Shown here one piece after another: positions 36,384 through 49,860 of a stretch of 64,000 nucleotides of DNA. The position numbers were made by a program, and so were the translations under genes. Origin of the DNA: Hetaerina americana (Eukaryota > Arthropoda > Insecta > Odonata > Calopterygidae); the NCBI GenBank assembly GCA_022747635.1, contig JAKTNV010000005.1:41162738-41226737 (forward strand), written 5' to 3'. Positions within the stretch are counted from its first letter, which is position 1, and every line of letters starts with the position of its first letter. The notes under the pieces were generated by a model, which saw only the letters and a program-made list of their open reading frames with translations, made no database searches and had not been told where the DNA came from.

Positions 36384-37839
36384 TGCATCCCGTAGCAGCG
36401 CGATGTATCCGCATGGTGACGCATTTGTGGCTCTCTTATTTTCCGTATCTCTCTACCATTTTATTTGCGCATTTACCTTATTCGTTACGTGGCCGGCTAT
36501 CACGGTCATTTCCTCAGTTCTTCTTATAAATTATGATTCACGTCAATGTATTAGTTTTGCTAATCAAATATATATCGCGTCCAGTATGGAAAATGCCTCA
36601 ATCGAAATAAGGAAAACTATTGAGCATGGGGCTTATCCAAAAACTCGAGAATACTTTATCCCAAACCTCTCCAAACCGGTAGGAATAAAAATATACAGAT
36701 CTGCGCAGGAGTGTGGCCGCAAAGAGAAAAAGAAATGAAGAGACCATGTCCATTCTCTGAATGATATTTCCTCTATGGCATTCACTTCTATTAAACAGTT
36801 ATTTCCACCGAAATAAGGCTGTGTTATTGGGCTGAAACTGAACAACGCCCTTGTAATTAAACCAAGCTATATTAATGAACCGCCTGCGTTATAATCATCC
36901 TATAAACGGTTTTATATAATCATTTGAGAAATCATGCGTCAATGAGGTCTGCTTCGTGATTCTTGCTTGTGTTTTGCATATTCGGTCATGTTGTCAGGTA
37001 TTTTTGGCAATCCAAAGGAAATAGTTAAGCATTAACAGGCATACTAATTTGGCAATGATATGTACATTATTCCGCATCACTTTGAATATAGGTCTAAATT
37101 GAAACATTGGAGAATTGCATAAATTTACTCCTCACAAAGATAATAATACACCTCTTTAATTAATGATTCAAATATTTAAGTTTTTATTTGTGTGAAATAG
37201 TTTTTCCAATACATACTCTAAATGTTTGTGTCCTATGTTTATGATAATACAGGGTATAAAGTGAACCATAAAGGTGAACGGTATCCATTATAAGCTCTTA
37301 TAGTTGTAAAAATGCAATATTAGTAATTTTTAATATATTATATAGTACTTGGTAAACTTTTTAAGCATTTCCCCCATTTTATAAATGATGACAAGAGTTT
37401 TCAAATGATACAATATTTATTCTTAAAAATTTGATGTAAAGGTTTCAGTTTTAGGGAATAAAATATACACAGGTAAGCTGGCTCATTATTATTCTGTCGA
37501 AATCGCGACAAACCTATCTATACTAATACATTCTCCCTATGAAAGAACCTTTGACATCAGTAGTTTTCTATAACCTTTAGTTTGGCTCTTCCATGCATCT
37601 CTTGGAATTGGTAGGTTAATTATCGGTTAAGTATTGAATTGTACTCGCATCTCGTGTTATCGAATGTATTCATTTCCCTTTGTGAAGGGACTTCCGAGTT
37701 GAAAAGTATTTCGGAAAGGTGTATTTTCTTTGAGACAGCCTCGTTTTCTGAAGGAAAGATGTCATCCGGTAAGTGGGAGTGGAGGTTCTGTGAATATTTA
37801 TTTTTTCACTTCTCATTTATTGGTCCCCTGTGCGTTTAT
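36384..37839. other. AT-rich stretch without a gene
   Basis: The plus-strand frame that ends at 36738 (149 codons from 36289) is unrecognised. The rest is AT-rich with no supported features. A donor-like ccg|gtaagt follows an ATG at 37759-37775, but no partner exon is visible. Confidence 0.4.
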
Positions 37840-38290
37840 TTTTGGCGGCGATGCTCTTTCCCCCTTTCCGCACCAAGCAACCACCGATTTCGGCTACACT
37901 CAACCCTTGCCTACCGTCTTGCTCCCCCTTTCTCGTCTTCCACAGGGGCCTTCCACAGTTCACAAAATGTCTCCCCCGTTTCATTCCTCCTTTCACAACC
38001 AGTATCAAAATCTCGTCGTGTTCTTTAAAAAAAATATATTCCACTCCCTCTAATGCATCAGCCACCCCTCTGGCACTCTAACGCACCCTTGTGTTTCGCC
38101 TCTTCAATCGTTGTTTCCTTTTGATCCGTGCCTGTAAGGAAAGGAACGCTTCCCGCAGTTGCATAATGGTTTCTTCCCTCCCGCTCCCACCTTCTTCCGC
38201 AAGTCATTTCAGCTCCTCGAAGGAAACATTTTTACCCTCATATGTCTTCTCTACTTCACCCCCTCATCATATTCTCCTCCCACTTTCACA
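37840..38290 (+). other. Pyrimidine-rich (C/T) block
   Basis: C/T-rich plus strand with overlapping Ser/Pro-rich open frames in three registers. No protein family is recognised. Confidence 0.55.
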
Positions 38291-41089
38291 TAGTGAAATG
38301 CAGCTACAGGGTATTACGCAAGGGTGGAACGCATTTTCCTGTTTTAACTACTGCGTGACTAAATATTTATCAACGATACAGTTGGTGCCTATTTATTTTT
38401 GCGAAGGAATGATGATTTCTGGTTTCGATTTTTAATAAATGAATCAGCCATACATTCGTAGGAAGTTTCATTAGCTGCTTATATTAAATATTGTGTGGAC
38501 TTTGATTTTTTCTATGCATTTACAGTATACGCCTGCAGTAAAATTTTACTAGAGGAAGGCACAGCACTTATTAAATATGGTTTATTTACCTCGTGGTCTC
38601 GTAAAAAAATGATATGTGTTTTCTAAAGCCTGAAAGATGATTAAATATCTGGCGGATGCTTAAATCTGACCGGACCTCCATCAATTAAATCAAAGATGTT
38701 TATTGATTTCGGGTAGTAGAATTTTCTAGGTGGCCCTAGGTGAGGGAGGGAATTAACCCTCCTACCCTATATATAGGAATTTCACCCAGCGTAGTTCTTC
38801 GGGTTGACCTAGGTGTTTAAAATCATTTAAACTTTTATATTTTTCTTTCAGTTTAGTGGAAATGATAGCTGTCTTGAACTTTTCGTTACTTGGGATAGAG
38901 TGATGGAATGATTTGGAGTTAAAATAGAGTAGTTTTGATGACGTATTTTCATTACACGTATCTCAACCTGAACTCTTCGTTCAGTTCTGAGAATTGGAAT
39001 TTATCGTCGCCCGCTACCTTTTCCGTGCGCCAACATAAGGTATTCCTTTGATATATCTGCGAAAATTTCTTCAGTCGGCAAATGGCAGGACGGCAAGAAA
39101 GTTTTATGCATTTGGCAGGCATCATGTTTTGTTAAGTTTTTCTCCGACAGTTTGCTCGCTTCTCCGAATTGAACAGCGCAACATCGGAATCCTATTTCAG
39201 TACTCATGGTCCAAATGTTTTAGATTGCAATCTCGACTCATATACTTTTTATGTCGGTATTTTTTTATCCCCAGTCTTTCTCTCGGCTTCCTCAATTTTT
39301 TCCTCGTACCACAGGATTGTCCACTTTTTCTCTTCACGTAATACTTCGACTTCCGTCCTTATCCGTAGTTCTCCACGTTTACTTTGAAGGTTTGCCATGG
39401 ATTTGGACGGTCTCACCCAAGAAACCACTCAGTCGCAAATTGCAAGTGGATCATTATGGTGAGGAAAAGATACCATGTAAAGGAGTAGGAAAATGGAATC
39501 TGACCATTAAGACTCCTTTAGCTCCCTCTCCAGTGTACGGTTACCTTAACTCTCTTGGAAAGTAAATATATATTTAATTTAGTTCTTCGTTGGGCAAAGC
39601 GTCGTATTTAAGCGTTGAAATCTTATCCATTGTCTAGACATTAGGTTAATTCTTACTTTCTTCTTACTACTTACACATTGTTTTAATCCCAAAGGAATGT
39701 GTACCATATCTTCTTTAGAACGCGATTATTCAGTAGTTTATAAACTATTGCTACGATGAATGCCATACCCTTTCATAGGTCATAATTCGTAAAATTTAAG
39801 TACATACCCTCTCTTGTTATCTTTCTTGACTTTTTATTCATTATGAATAGACTAAAGTGGATTACATTTTAAAAACTCAGTGAGTGGTAGTTTCTACACA
39901 ATATTTAATTTGATGTTGATCCATGTAGTTGCTTGAAGGCAGTCTGGTAGTAATAGTCTCTGATTGTTTTAAATAACAAGGTCATTTTATATATTAATTT
40001 ATATGGTTCTTGGTAATCGAGTACATATTTACTTGGAAATTAATTATGTAATTTTTGTATCATTTGGCTTGTCATATTTTGTTTCTCGGTGTAAATTTTG
40101 TCGCCAATGTATTTGTATAAGAGATGACAGAGCTGGGATCAGGCAAGATTGGAAAACGTTTCGGTGTCAAATTGCGTCCAAAAGGAATCTGACGGACATA
40201 GAAAATTTGAGTCTCTGTAATCCTTTAGAACCGGTCCATCCGGTACATAGTCAGCTTCATTTTGTGGGCATGATTTTGAAATCATCATCAGATGCTGCTC
40301 CATGGATCACCACCCTTCATTTTGAAATCTGTATCAAATCATATTACCCACTTGATAAAAATAACTTTTACCCGCCATTAAACATATATTCCTTTTATTG
40401 CATATTAATGCATTTTTCCCTTTTTACAAGAAAAAGTTAGCCATTTTAAGGTGAATAATTGCCATGAAGGCTGGCAGTCATTATTTTCAGAAATGAATGA
40501 ATATTATGAATACTACAAATTTTCAATTATTGTACCATTGCCGTGAGTGAGTGGACCCTCATTTCCTTATGAAATGGTTTCCTGCAATAACCTAGTTAAG
40601 TGAAATGCATTTTTGAAGGAATAGCCTTTTGTTTTCATGGTATCTGAGACTACGATGTTACCTAGATCTGCATCATAATGAGGTCCATAATTTGATTTCA
40701 TATGCCTTGAAATAAAAGATGTCTCTACTACCCTAGCATTCTAAAAACTGTTTACATTAATAATTAAATCCACACGGTGATATTTTTTTCATTGTATGAA
40801 AGCGTTGTGATGGTCGTAAATTTTGATTGGTTTAACTTTTCATTTATAGTTTTGAATTGATTGCTCCATGAACGAAAGTTGAGATCAAAATATTTCTATT
40901 GCTCAGAAGATGGTTCCGATGGATCAAGTGTGTTATCGTAAATTTCCATTATTTTCATGCAAAACATTTTTAATATTATTTCTTTATTCCACTATAAAGG
41001 TGTGATTCCGAATAAACTTTCAGTTTAATTGAATCGAAGTTAATTTCAGCCATTTCATTTATGTGAGAACGTGCAAACATATACGTGAA
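38291..41089. other. AT-rich desert
   Basis: No gene is called. The 145-codon plus-strand frame at 40003-40440 is the longest here with unbiased composition. It contains a cysteine-rich segment (CKFCRQCICIRDD), but I recognise no domain and it lacks a supported ATG context or splice sites. Confidence 0.4.
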
Positions 41090-41480
41090 CTAATCTTACT
41101 TTTTCATTTTATTTCTCGTATCCGCGCTCCTGTCTGCACTCTATTTCCATTCCCAGTACCTATCTCCTTACTTATTTCCCGCTCCGGTTCCCTTTCCCTT
41201 GATTTTCTATCCGTCCCCATTCGGAAGATTCTATCTCGCTGTCATATCCGCAGCCATAAAGACTGCGCCGGGAGCAAGATGGCAATCGCGGTGGCGCTTC
41301 ACTTGGCACAAGGGGGGCAATCGGAAAGCTCAGGCGTTCGAGAACTCCTTGCATCGACACTTTTCGAATCCTTTTGGCCTTTTCTCTATCTACTTCTTCC
41401 CCTCCCTTCTCCCTCCTTTCATTGCTATCATCCACTTTTAATGAATTTCCCTTTCCCGTTTTTAGATATTCACCAGTTGT
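41090..41480 (+). other. Short pyrimidine-rich block interrupted by a CpG-containing core
   Basis: C/T-rich flanks surround a more balanced core at about 41240-41350. Frames of 80-141 codons are open in several registers on both strands. No domain is seen. Confidence 0.45.
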
Positions 41481-43969
41481 CTTCATGACCCCTTTTGTTC
41501 TTCTCACTTTCCGATGCGTTCATCGCAGTTATTTTTCTAGCTTCCGTTTGAAAGCATTGTATGTTTAAACCAAACCCTAAACCTTGTTTTCCCTGTCCTT
41601 TTTCCCCGTGAGTGTATTCTCTGTATCCTCTTGGAAGAGAGACTTGTCCATTATTTGACCAAGTTATCTTCGATTTGAGAGTTTTGCTTATACTAATAAA
41701 AACAATATATTTAGCTCAAGCATATTATGTCCGCTACACCGAGTGACGAAACTTCTGTGCAATCTTCGTGTAATAATGTTTTCATAAAATGAAAGCGTTT
41801 GCCAAGTTTCCTCATTTTGTAGGGCATGCAGGTTAAATGGGTACAATAAAGAACCTTGCAGAGATAGATATTTAATAACTGCATCTCGTAATCCTCCACT
41901 CTCTTGCTTATAATTATATTGCTAATTTACTCGCCATGTGCTATAATTATTAAATCTTGTAAGGGTTTCCATCTTTGTCTAATTCTTTCTGTAAGTCAAG
42001 GCATAATTTATTTCTGCGTTGAGGAGAGGGAACCGGTAGGGAAGATGATGACACGGCGTGAAGAATTACCCCAGGATAATTAAGCGCTCCAGCGTCCCGT
42101 TCATATTAGATGATATCGTTGTCGAGTTTCCGAGGTGGCCATTTGTGTACAGACTCATGGCGGGGGAGGGATTACAGCTGTGGTATGTATGTGCGTTCCA
42201 TGGCTACGACGTCCTGTAAGCGTCGCCAGGTTAACGAAGTCTGCATTATTCACGGCGTCGCGCGCGAAAGTTTATCCCTCCCGGAGATGTAAGGAATACA
42301 TTCTCTGCCTAGTTGAAAAGAATTTTTTTTTAGTTAATGGCTACGAAACCATTGAATTTCAGTGATAATTTATTTTTTTAAACATTTTCGTATTCCCGAG
42401 GGGCTCAGTACAAATGAATTCAAAATTTACCCGCTGGGCGTTTGCGTCTTTCTTGATTATTCCATTTTGACAATCGATAATTCTTTCGCTGTTTTGCTTC
42501 TAGCATTACAGCTATGCTACTTCATGTATCCCCTGAGTGTTTCCTAGGTGTAGCTTTGAAATGCACAGAATTTTAAAAGATCTATAATTTGTTACTCAGT
42601 GGATAATTTGTATAATCGCTACTACGATTTCAAATGTTTGGAAAATCATTCTGTAGACAGATGATATATTGTATCATTTTCCTTTGCATTCTTTTATAAG
42701 AAGTCAAAACGATTTGCGAAACGAGAACGATGAATCGCTCTCGCGATAGAAATATAAATAATTGTTTTGATGAGAGAAGTGTTGTTTAAATACCTATAGC
42801 GACTTCTATGCTTATTAAAAAATTTAATAATTGTAAACTCATTTTAATACGCACGCGTTACCATTCATCAAGTATGAAGACCTTATTAATAATCTTTAAT
42901 GATTTCAAATAATATAATGTAGGTTTTCTCTCATGGCTATTCAATGGCCTTTGAAGTTTGAAAATTTTTTTGTGGTTCCAATTCGGTCTAGCTTTATTAA
43001 AAATGTATATTCCGTTTTTTGAGTGGCCGCTCGGTGAACTGGTCGTCACTCAGCCTCCGTTATGAGGAAATGCGGGAAGACATTTTTCGATCCTCTTTAC
43101 GGTGTATTTTTGCCTCTAACAATACATCCGACACTTCAAAAAACCAACAGCAGCTAAGCGGTAACGGATGTTCTTGAAAGGGTGGACGCGGCATTCTTTC
43201 CATGGAAGGTACCTCCAATAAAATTCCTCCCTGCTCTCGACACTTCCTTCAATCTTTGTCCTTCTCTTGTGAGCACGCCATCATTTTCTCTCGCTGGGAG
43301 GACTGAAAATATGCCACCTCTCAGTTCCAACACTTTCAAATAAAAAAAAACATCGTCCTACCAAACTGTAGACTATAACCTTCCGGGAATCGGGTGTAAG
43401 GTTATGTTACCCAAAACCAAGGCTCATTTACACTTATACGCATTTTGCTCATAAAATCTCTTCTGAATTTTTGTTATAAAACTTCCGAGTAGGCACTTCT
43501 TCATGAGGCAACAGGGAGAATCTTCAGTTTCACTTGGCTTTTTTATCCAAATATCTAGCGCCCTTTAAAACTGCCCGTGATGTGGCGTATTTTCAGGGCG
43601 TAAGATAGAAGGAAAAGGACCTTCAACAGAAACTCATTTCCACTTTTCTCTCCTTTCCGCCGGGCCCATTTTTTATTACACTCGTCGGAAAAAATATCTT
43701 CAAGGACGGGTAGGAAGTCCCGTGTTGTCGGATGGAAAGGTAAGAAAATGAACCCACGTCGGGCGATCGACACAATGATAGGTTAGACACCCCTTTCGTT
43801 TGTGGCAATTACCGCAATTGATGTCACTTTAAGATAGACTTCTTTTTATCATTAGGCACATTATTTTTCTTTGTAATGACGCAGACTTTGGGTATTTATA
43901 ATGTTGATGCATATGTATGTATACCTGCTCTCTCTGTGCGCCATTCCTTTCGGATTTGGCAGGATTTAG
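41481..43969. other. Mostly AT-rich, no gene
   Basis: A locally CpG-rich patch at 42010-42295 stands out (gcgtcgcgcgcgaaag near 42253) and could be regulatory. Nothing else is supported. Confidence 0.4.
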
Positions 43970-43981
43970 AATGCTGATCAT
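43970..43981 (+). repeat. Target-site duplication, left copy
   Basis: The 12-mer aatgctgatcat is repeated exactly at 44089-44100 and brackets the SINE insertion between them. Confidence 0.85.
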
Positions 43982-44088
43982 TGCAAGGCGAATGATTTTT
44001 ACACTCTGAAATTGTTGCATTGAAATGCACATTAGCGGATGACTCCGTTAAAAGTTACTGTTGCGGCATCTCCCGCAGTTTCTTTGGA
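43982..44088 (+). repeat. SINE family 1, 5'-truncated copy with target-site duplication
   Basis: The body from gcgaatgatttttacactct to the 3' end cgcagtttctttgga matches the copy at 53209-53311 with six differences over about 104 bases. The tRNA-derived head is absent, so the copy is 5'-truncated. That is typical of insertion by LINE-encoded target-primed reverse transcription. Flanking 12-bp direct repeats mark the exact ends and define the 3' end of the family (ctttgga, no long A tail). The few differences suggest fairly recent activity of the family. Confidence 0.85.
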
Positions 44089-44100
44089 AATGCTGATCAT
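44089..44100 (+). repeat. Target-site duplication, right copy
   Basis: An exact repeat of the 12-mer at 43970-43981, directly after the SINE 3' end. Confidence 0.85.
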
Positions 44101-47100
44101 ATTTTTGCACTATTATTAGTGACATTCCTGAACATCATTTTTAATGGACTTTGCAAATTATCTCCCGGCGATCAACATTTTATTTCTCAACCGCTGGTTC
44201 TCCGTAATTAATATATTTGAATGAAATAAACATCCCATGAGTGTTCAAGTTACGTGGTAAAAGATTTAGCTTTTCTTCAAATCCCCTGATGCTTAATTGT
44301 CCTTTGAAAATGGGAAAAATTCCTTAAAGCCTTACTTTGTAATTAATTAAGCCTAAAAGTAATACTATTCTAAATTGTAAAAACTCTTTGATTGTGAAGA
44401 ATGTAATCGGTTTTCATCTGTTTGTGCTACGGGACCAAGTACGACATTTTTTGTTTGACTTGGTGTTTAAAAGTGACCCATGATGTGCCCCTTAGACTTC
44501 GTGTAAGGGATATAAAAGGCAAATAAATTCCCGCTGGCACCCTTGGACCCCTATTTGCTTACCTAGTAAAGAGGAAATAAATCTGAATAGTTTAACTGTG
44601 TGATAATTCGAAATGAAATTTTCTTTGAGCGTGTCTTGATTAAGAGGGAGACAAAGACGGCAGTACCCACTGGTTCAGCCGTGTCCTGAGGCACGACAGA
44701 ATTCTTTCGGAAAGTCGTGCGTTTGCACAAAGCTTTCACGACGCTTAACACCACCAGAGTTAAGAGCAAAAATATGTTTGAGTGACTAACAAACGAAGCG
44801 CAGGCAGTGGAATGATGAGAGATGTTAAATCATGCGGGTACCTTTGTCAAAGTGTTGCTTTTGAAGAGCCTGCTATCGTGTGTAGTGTGCGGAAAGGAGA
44901 CAAAAGGCATGCACAGGGAAATTTTCTCATGGACACAGGCCCCTCGGGAATGTCTTAACTACTCTCCTCCGTCCCGCTCGATCCACCCTTCTATTCTTCA
45001 CTCCCATCTCCTCGATCGTCTCTCTCCTCCCTCCTTCCGGTCATTACTGCAGAGCTTCTTAGTCCTTTATTTCTCATAACGGAGCATCCCTTAACTACCT
45101 CTGCTTCCCCTGCCCATCTTCCATCGGAGCCCCGCCTTTGTCTACGAAATCCAGTGTATGAGGAATCCTTTTTCGTCTATTCTTAATGGCTTCGATTGCC
45201 GTGAGGGGCACATCCACCGTGGGCACGTGATGAGTTTCTTGGAACGCCACAAGTTGAAATTCCCTATCATGGTGATGTGGTATTATATTGTGAAAAGTGC
45301 CATAAAATATTGAGAGACAATCTCGTAATCATTCAATTATTCGGCGGAGATTAGCAGAATATAAGCCCGAGGATTGTGGGATAAATTTCAACATATTTAC
45401 TATTAGGTTTCTTTCTTATCAAACTGTTCCCTAGACATATTAATTATGGCGTTTTAAATTTTAAGGAAAAATAATTAATGCAAGAAATGTTTGAAAATGC
45501 AATAAACATGTCATTTTGGATATAAATGAGGATACGATTGGAGTAATATCTTTACAGTATTAATATAGGAATTGGAAAAGATAAAATTATGAGTGTTACA
45601 TTATCTACGGAATATAGTGTCATCTATTTCAAGTCTCCAACTTTTCGGTTGATATTCAAAATGAGATGCCCCGGGAACCGCCATGCCATACATACAGGCC
45701 TGAATCTTCATGCAAATCAGATGGGAATTGGATTTTTGACCAACTTTTCGGTTGACCTGGCCCACACTCCGCGCCCATCGCCGTTTCTCTCGTCCGACAC
45801 TCTCTTGGTTCGGCGTCACATTTCATGTCTTGTCTCTTCATTTTTTTTATATTCATCTGTTTATTTCGTACGTCTCCTCCCACTCGAAACACTCGTCGGA
45901 CGCACCTTTCTCGTTCCCTCCCGTCGTCCAGCCATCTCCATTCCCACGGTAACCAGCATTCGCAGTCACTCAAGCGTAAGTGTTCAGATAAGAATGGCAC
46001 GGGTGTAGGAATGGGAAGCGGGTGGATGGAATAGGTGGGCTTCAGGTTATGCTCCGTGAGGTATGAAGAGAAAAACCGCGTCTCCACTCGATTTTCGCGT
46101 ATTCAAGTCGAAGGAATCGAACTTCCTACTTCGCGACTGTACTATATGCATATATGTTGTATCCTCGCTTTGATTGTCGCCTCTCGTCCCACAGCGGAAT
46201 CAGTATTATCGATACTTCTGTGAAATGCATTTCAATGTCTCTCTATTGCGTTAAAATGCTTCACGCGTCCGCAATTACGGCGTTGCTGCTACTCTCCTCC
46301 CTTAGCTGAATCCACCGTTAGAGGGATGGGATTTCACGCTCTCAGGCAGAGGGGTCTCCATTTTCACCGCTAGGCGTACTTAATTCAGCTCAAAAGACAA
46401 ATAAACGAAGGTGCCGCCTTTGGTGGTGTAGTAGTGAGAATCCTTGCTTGGAAGGAATCCATAATTACTTGGTGTTATGCAGTTGCGTCTTTTGTTTCCA
46501 TGTCTCGTCTGTGCTCTCACAATGCATCATAACGCTTAGCGCTAGCAGCCCTCCTCGCCGATAAAAAATGTTTCTTTATTTTATGACCCGGCGCAACACT
46601 GACATGTGGTGTTTTGACCATCAATGTAGGTACTTCTCTTCACATATCTCTAACCCGAGAAGTGTTTTGGGAAAGAAACATCTCTGTAAGAAGGAAACGT
46701 ATTTATTCCATTCTCAAAATTTGATATTCATCCTATAAACAGCGTATAGTTTCCAGTAAAAGGAGGCATTAAATTTTTGGAAATAACTAATTGTCACCCC
46801 CTATGCAATGCATACGTAGTTTATTTAAAACATGGAACCTTAGAATTGAATGTATCGGGATTGTTTTTAAAGTGCGTGACTGCTATCAGTTGATTCAAAT
46901 ATTGAACTCTTGCCGCTATTATATGGGCCGTTTATTTTTTTGTGTTAATTTCTTTTTAACACAGCTGTGAAAATGAGTCTTCGCCTGCGGTTTATATTCT
47001 TCGTGAAAAATCGGCTCTGTGGAGTTTACTAAAAAAGAAAACTATTTTTTATTTCACCTGAGAAAATCGATGAAAGTAAATGACGGACATAATAAAATGG

Positions 47101-49049
47101 AGATTTTTGCGACTCAGTATCTTACTCACCCATATTCCTCCCCGACCATAAATGGGTGAAAGTAGATCGTAGCGTGTAATGGCCCAATTAGTTTCCAATT
47201 TAATACTCGAGATTAAAATGTGTAAATCATAAAATTTAATAGTAGAAAATAATAATGAGGGAGGGCTTATCTTTCTTTCAACACTTTCACTTTGGAACAG
47301 AAAAAAATATAATATTGCATTGCACGTAAAGGTTTCCACAACCTGACTTTGTAGACATCATTAAGGTTTGTGGGTAATCGTCTATAGTTTTTCATTTTTA
47401 TTACTTACCGTTAAATAGTATTGTAATAGTATTCAAGTCTCCTATGCTTGAAGCTTGAGCGCTAACCGAATTTAATAGGCTCTCTTTTTGTTTTATTTTT
47501 TTAGCATGGAAAACCAATTCCCTCAACCGTCAAATGCAGCTCTTTGTAGTTACAACTGAAAGAATTAAAATATGCATGAGAAAATATCGGATTTTATTTT
47601 CCGCGGGATACGAAAGTCAAGTGTTCATTCATGAGAAAGCGCTGCCGCTGACAGTATGGTTATTAATTCTCTCGTTTTAGAGAAAGATAAAAATTCGATT
47701 TTTCTCTCGCCTCGCACTAAAATAACCAAAGCGCGAAATCATGGACCTTTAGTTAAGTATTGAGTGTCAGAGTCTTCCCTGAACAAAATTAGAGACGCCG
47801 TTTTTACGATAATTGGTTTGGGTTTAATTTTCTTGTTTTCCAGAACTTCTACTACGATTTTTTTTACGTAGCATTTACAGTTGAGAATCAAGCAAGCTAT
47901 ATCGTTCAGTCTTTTCAAACTATATTTTTTTCAATTTCGGTTGTTGTATTTATACTGATGAATTTATGCCTCAGAAATGAAATCGTTTCCTCGTTTGTTT
48001 TGATATGTTCTCATATAATTAATATTCTTGATATTTTTACTTTGACTTATTCTAAGACATATTGGTTAAGCATGAAGTAGTTATTGATCGTTTTGCCTCC
48101 AAAACCTTGAATTACTTGTTGACTAGGCAACATATCTAGTGAAGAACTTGTTGGGAAATTTGATGGTATGTTTAAATTATATTTTCAATTAGGACTATAG
48201 TAATAATATTTTCTTCTTGTATTGCACTATCGAACTAGTATTATTATATCCTAATTATTTAAAATTTATGATTTCACTTAATTTATATCATAATCTACTG
48301 CATGATATCGAACATTTGATGTTTTTGGTATTTGCCATTTGATAGGAAAATTAATCGAATCAGGCCTCCGAAAAAAGAAGCGTCTCTGTGAATGTAGGTT
48401 TTTAGGAAATAATTTATGCGTCACAAGACCTGGTGTATTTTATTTTCCTGGAACACTACTTAAGGACATTTCTCAGTAAAGGTCGAAGTGTATTCATGAC
48501 AAAAAGTCGAGTGAGTGAAAGTGGCTTCCTCTTTTCTTCCAGAATACCCTTCCTCCTTGGCCTCTCGTACCTCTCTTCTTTGCCTGGAAAGTAAGGGTTT
48601 AATTAGCTTCATGGAAAAATTTGAGCAAAAAAATTGTAAAACTTTAAGCTACAGGTATCTAAAGCTTTTAAGTTTGCACGATTAAGGTTATGAACATTTA
48701 GCATAAGTTGGATAAATTCATCTCTGTACACATCGGCAAGTCTAATTATTTCTTAAATTTTCAATGCAGTGATAATTTTTACTCATCGTTTTCCTGAGAA
48801 TAATAGTTTTTAATTGTTATAGTGAACCCAAAATTCTTATTATTACACCAATACACGGAGAGACATAATCGTGTAACCGAGGGGAAATGTTGAAATCCTG
48901 GGGTCAATTTGTACATGCATTCTACTACAGTGCTTTTCACCATAATATGCATATAGGATATAAAAATACACCTGAGCATTGCCCTTGCTATTTTCTAGAA
49001 TATGACTCACAGGGCCACAACGCCAGGCACAACTATTCTGATGCGTCCT
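44101..49049. other. AT-rich desert with short C/T patches
   Basis: No gene is recognised. Small pyrimidine-rich patches occur at 44950-45120 and 45780-45960 and leave open frames of up to 143 codons without domains. A TATA-like tataaaagg lies near 44510 with no supported gene downstream. Confidence 0.45.
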
Positions 49050-49860
49050 CCCTCTTGCTCCTGGGGTACGTCTTTGATCGTTCAGACCTCCTGTCCGAAT
49101 CATTCTCCCCAAACTCCTGCCGAACTCTCTCCATCAAAGTAGGCCTTTACGCTCTTCCAGAATACCCTTCCACCCTGGCATACCACTCTCGGTCCCTTCA
49201 TTCTCTCCCTCTCTAGCATGCGTACGCTCTCAACCTCCTTACTCTTGCCCCACCCCTCTCTCTCCCTCCATCTCTCTAGTTTTCTTCCCTCATTCCTCAA
49301 TCCCCTTCCCATCCGTCTCTCGCGCCACTCCCCACTTATCAATCCTCTCTTCTTCCTCCGCCCATTCCTTCTCACTGGGACCCTCATCCTTCACCCCCTC
49401 CACGGATTCCTAGCCGCGCACCTCAACCCCTGGGTTTGACTCTCATTATCCCGTGTTCTCCCCGCTCCCGCCCTCACCTTACCCCCACTTCTCCTTCCGT
49501 CTTTCCCCTTTTTTACGCTCATCTCAGAACATCCACCCCGTTCCCTCCTTTCCCCGAACAGTCCTCTTCTTCTCACCCTCTCCCTTCCCACCGAGCACTC
49601 TCCCCATCTTGCCTCTTCTTCTTCATTACCATATTTCCACCCAGTCCATCAACTCCTTTCGGAGTCCCCGTCCCACTGCATCCCTCCCGCCCAATATTCC
49701 TAGACTGTCTGAACCTTGTAGGTGGGAGGGCTTTTCGGAGAGGTTGAGTTGGGCAGGAAGGGAGTCCAGGTCGTTCTCCGACGCCTTTCAACTTAAATGT
49801 GCTTATGATTTCTTCTCTCAATGTCCCTCCCTCTCCTTCACCACATCTTAGCAAATCGTA
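49050..49860 (+). other. Pyrimidine-rich (C/T) block
   Basis: About 800 bp are C/T-rich on the plus strand, switching to G-rich only at 49720-49770. Overlapping frames of 95-132 codons on both strands are compositional. The start shares an 18-base word (cttccagaatacccttcc) with a separate patch near 48540. Confidence 0.7.

Noticed and set aside
37759..37775. Short coding exon ending at ccg|gtaagt
   Set aside because: It consists only of an ATG and a few codons before a donor. No promoter, partner acceptor or conservation can be seen.
40003..40440. 145-codon frame with a cysteine-rich segment as a zinc-binding protein
   Set aside because: The cysteine spacing does not fit a zinc-finger pattern I know, and there is no supporting gene structure.
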